This document shows, piece after piece, positions 32,043 to 33,833 of a DNA stretch of 33,833 nucleotides (within the stretch, counting starts at the first letter, position 1; the number at the start of each line of letters is the position of its first letter). Below the pieces are notes generated by a model, which had not been told where the DNA came from, made no database searches, and saw only the letters and a program-made list of their open reading frames with translations. The position numbers and the translations under genes are program-made. The stretch comes from an uncultured Ruminococcus sp. Its GTDB lineage: Bacteria > Bacillota > Clostridia > Oscillospirales > Acutalibacteraceae. The stretch spans positions 1 to 33,833 of the forward strand of contig CACZCM010000018.1 in NCBI GenBank assembly GCA_902779615.1, written 5' to 3'.

Positions 32043-32897
32043 ATGGAAACTCAGCAGTTTGAAGAAGTAAAAACAACAACTCAGCGTCTGGTCGACACCG
32101 CTGTTGATTGGGCAAAGGATTTTCTGCCTTCATTGATCGGAGCCGTTATCATTCTTATCATTGGAATGTGGCTTTCCGGAGTGATCGCCGGCGTTGTTTC
32201 GAAAGCGCTCAAGCGTGCAAAAGTCGGCACAGAGGTCGTTACATTCGTAAACTCATTTGTCAAGATCGCGCTGAAGGCGGTCGTGATCGTTGCAGCTCTC
32301 GGTACGCTCGGTTTTAACGTGGCGTCGCTTGTAACTGCACTCGGCGCAGCGACTGTTGCGATCGGTCTTGCCCTTCAGGATACATTGAAGAATGTTGCAA
32401 GCGGGCTTATGGTTCTTATCAATAAGCCCTTTAAGGTTGGCGATTATGTGCAGATAACCTCATATGAAGGAACTGTTACGAAGATCGATATTTCCTCTAC
32501 GCATCTTCTGACTATCGACAATAAAGAAGTGATCCTGCCAAATTCAAATATCACCCAGAACAACATCACAAACTACACCTCGCAGGAAAAACGCTGCGCC
32601 GACCTGCTTTATAATGTGGCGTATGACTCTGATATCGAAAAGGTCAAGAAAGCGATCCGCAAGGTGGCAGCGAATAACGACAAGATACTGCCCGAGCCTA
32701 ATGTTTTTATTGCAGTCGGGAAGCACGCCGACAGCAGCATTCAGATCATAGTCAGGCTGTGGTGTGAGACGAAGGACTACTGGAGCGTTTATTATTATAT
32801 GCAGGAGAATGTTCTGAAGGAGTTCAATAAAGAAAATATCGAGATCCCCTACAACAAGCTTGATGTTATAACTGCCGAGGGAGTGCAATGTCATTAA
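32043..32897 (+). CDS. MscS-family small-conductance mechanosensitive channel
   Basis: 284 residues from the ATG at 32043 (GGAGTG 6 bases upstream). An alternative ATG at 32025 overlaps the MORN gene stop in an ATGA arrangement; both are possible. Membrane helices are at about 30-52 and 65-85. The pore helix at about 88-115 (VASLVTALGAATVAIGLALQ) has the Gly/Ala packing of MscS, followed by DTLKNVASGLMVLINKPFKVGDYV and the beta domain with VILPNSNITQNNITNY. The C-terminal alpha/beta domain ends NIEIPYNKLDV. MscS opens on membrane stretch to release solutes during osmotic downshock. Length equals the E. coli protein. Co-transcribed with the MORN gene. Confidence 0.94.
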   Translation: METQQFEEVKTTTQRLVDTAVDWAKDFLPSLIGAVIILIIGMWLSGVIAGVVSKALKRAKVGTEVVTFVNSFVKIALKAVVIVAALGTLGFNVASLVTALGAATVAIGLALQDTLKNVASGLMVLINKPFKVGDYVQITSYEGTVTKIDISSTHLLTIDNKEVILPNSNITQNNITNYTSQEKRCADLLYNVAYDSDIEKVKKAIRKVAANNDKILPEPNVFIAVGKHADSSIQIIVRLWCETKDYWSVYYYMQENVLKEFNKENIEIPYNKLDVITAEGVQCH

Positions 32898-33000
32898 ACT
32901 AATACTTTAGCGTTGCCTTGGGGCGGCGATGTGAATTTGGCTCCGGACGTAGCTTAGTGACCTGGTCATATATGCACTAACTTAGGTTCGATATGGCAGC

Positions 33001-33145
33001 AGCACAAAGTTTTTACCCCGCTTTTTTCAAAAAGCAGGCAGGCTGCAAGGGCAGCGGTCTCGCCTGCCAGCTCGGTCGGCGATTCGACTGCGTCGAGGTA
33101 TCCACCGGATACCCGCACCGCTTGCCGACCGGAGTTTTTAACGTA
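33001..33145 (+). repeat. Structured intergenic repeat, copy R5
   Basis: It begins like R2 (GCACAAAGTTTTTACCCCGC; hairpin CCTGCTTTTT-type, one mismatch). Hairpin B is GGCAG/CTGCC. The CGGTCGG box leads to inner hairpins TCGAC-TGC-GTCGA (33084-33096) and GGTATCC-ACC-GGATACC (33097-33113), then GCACC. Both inner stems differ from R2/R4b by paired changes; the outer stem (GGCGA/GCACC) is partly mismatched. Confidence 0.85.
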
Positions 33146-33182
33146 GGAATTGGTTTTTCAAGGTTTCGGATAAAACAAAACC

Positions 33183-33219
33183 GCTCCCCCAAGGGTATCC
33201 TTAGGGGAGCTGATTTTTT
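33183..33219. terminator. Bidirectional terminator between mscS and the surface protein gene
   Basis: GCTCCCC..AAGG-GTAT-CCTT.GGGGAGC stem with TTTTTT on the plus side and a T-rich tail (GGTTTTGTTTT) on the minus side. Confidence 0.88.
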
Positions 33220-33308
33220 GGGATCCAATATTTGACGCACACTGCTATTGCCGATATTTGTCCTATTATCCGCAGCGGTTGCTGCCGCTTGAGCGAAGCT
33301 GCGCGCTG

Positions 33309-33833
33309 TTAGATCCCGCTTCTGTGATAAAACGAAACAGTTGTACTGCGCCTCGCCCGCTGCCTTCTTCTCTCCATCGAAATATTCCAGTAATGGATCG
33401 TTCCAACAAAGAGCATGACAGCAAGCGTGACCAACGCTGCTATTATCCCGAATTCAGGTGTCAGCAACTCGTCTAACCCGCCTTCTACAAGTACGCTGAG
33501 CGTGTTGTCGCCTGTTTTGGGGCTTCTGATCGTGTTCGTTTCATCGTTTGTCTGCTTGTCCGACGAAACCTGCGCTGTGCCGCCGTTCTTGTCTGCGTCG
33601 GACGAATTATCCTTCGCATTCAGATCGACCGAAACACTCATTTCGCCGCTGGTCTGAACCTCATTTTCGCCTTTGTCCGTTGTTGTAGGTTCGTCGCTGC
33701 CGCCAACCTCGTTTGTATGATCTTCTGCGTCTTGAACAGTATCGTTCTCCTCATCGGTGCTTGCTGAGGACTCCGTGAGGTTTCCCTTGTACTCTTCAAA
33801 ATGTGCAAACACGCCGTCCTCAAGCACGCTCTC
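33309..33833 (-). CDS. Surface protein C-terminus with SPKTG motif and membrane anchor (partial)
   Basis: The frame is open to the right edge, so only the last ~174 residues are seen. A Ser/Thr/Asp/Glu-rich linker (about 100 residues) leads to TIRSPKTGDNTLSV, then a membrane helix (FGIIAALVTLAVMLFVGTIHYW) and a basic tail (MERRRQRARR). The SPKTGD motif, helix and basic tail resemble a sortase sorting signal, but about 20 residues separate motif and helix, more than usual. The protein could be wall-anchored or simply membrane-anchored. The ectodomain is outside the window. Confidence 0.7.
   Translation of the reverse strand, partial: ESVLEDGVFAHFEEYKGNLTESSASTDEENDTVQDAEDHTNEVGGSDEPTTTDKGENEVQTSGEMSVSVDLNAKDNSSDADKNGGTAQVSSDKQTNDETNTIRSPKTGDNTLSVLVEGGLDELLTPEFGIIAALVTLAVMLFVGTIHYWNISMERRRQRARRSTTVSFYHRSGI

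Overview
The window reads as a chromosomal segment of a fermentative, low-to-mid GC Gram-positive anaerobe of the Clostridia, most like gut Oscillospiraceae/Ruminococcus. The grounds are strong AGGAGG-type ribosome sites, sigma-A promoters with 17-base spacers, an L-lactate dehydrogenase beside glycolytic GAPDH, small clostridial families (DUF4250, YceD/L32, CASTOR-like ACT), and lipoprotein and cell-wall proteins of Gram-positive type. The genus is inferred, not shown. No phage, insertion sequence or CRISPR array is visible.

Left part (1-6.5 kb): the 3' end of a D,D-carboxypeptidase gene with a small companion ORF; an HdeD/DUF308-like membrane protein; two membrane proteins of the same build with long repetitive cytosolic tails; an ACT-domain protein and a cation diffusion facilitator. 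Next (6.9-12.8 kb) come ribonuclease Y on the minus strand, which is broken by an apparent ~82-base deletion, gapA, an unknown multi-pass membrane protein with a Gly/Tyr tail, and a YtqA-like radical SAM protein. At 13.07 kb lies tRNA-Ser(CGA), followed by mgtE (behind a long leader), rsmF and rsmA.

Middle (17.5-25.6 kb): on the minus strand a lipoprotein cyclophilin, a HAD phosphatase and a YgjP-type metallopeptidase whose N-terminal domain is duplicated; then divergent ldh, convergent DUF4250, and the housekeeping run yceD-rpmF-der-plsY plus a PNPOx-like flavoprotein.

Right part (25.8-33.8 kb): a minus-strand feoA-feoB iron-uptake operon that may end in an overlapping 30-codon ORF; a 1018-residue MORN-repeat protein joined to an MscS channel gene; and the C-terminal end of a surface protein with an SPKTG motif and a membrane anchor.

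The most unusual feature is a family of dispersed, highly structured intergenic repeats (near 1.2, 6.7, 21.7, 28.3-28.8 and 33.0 kb). They share a CGGTCGG box and a small three-way-junction fold whose stems are kept by compensatory base changes between copies. This is the best candidate for an undescribed element here. The MORN-MscS pair and the proteins with glycine/tyrosine-rich tails are the other leads.
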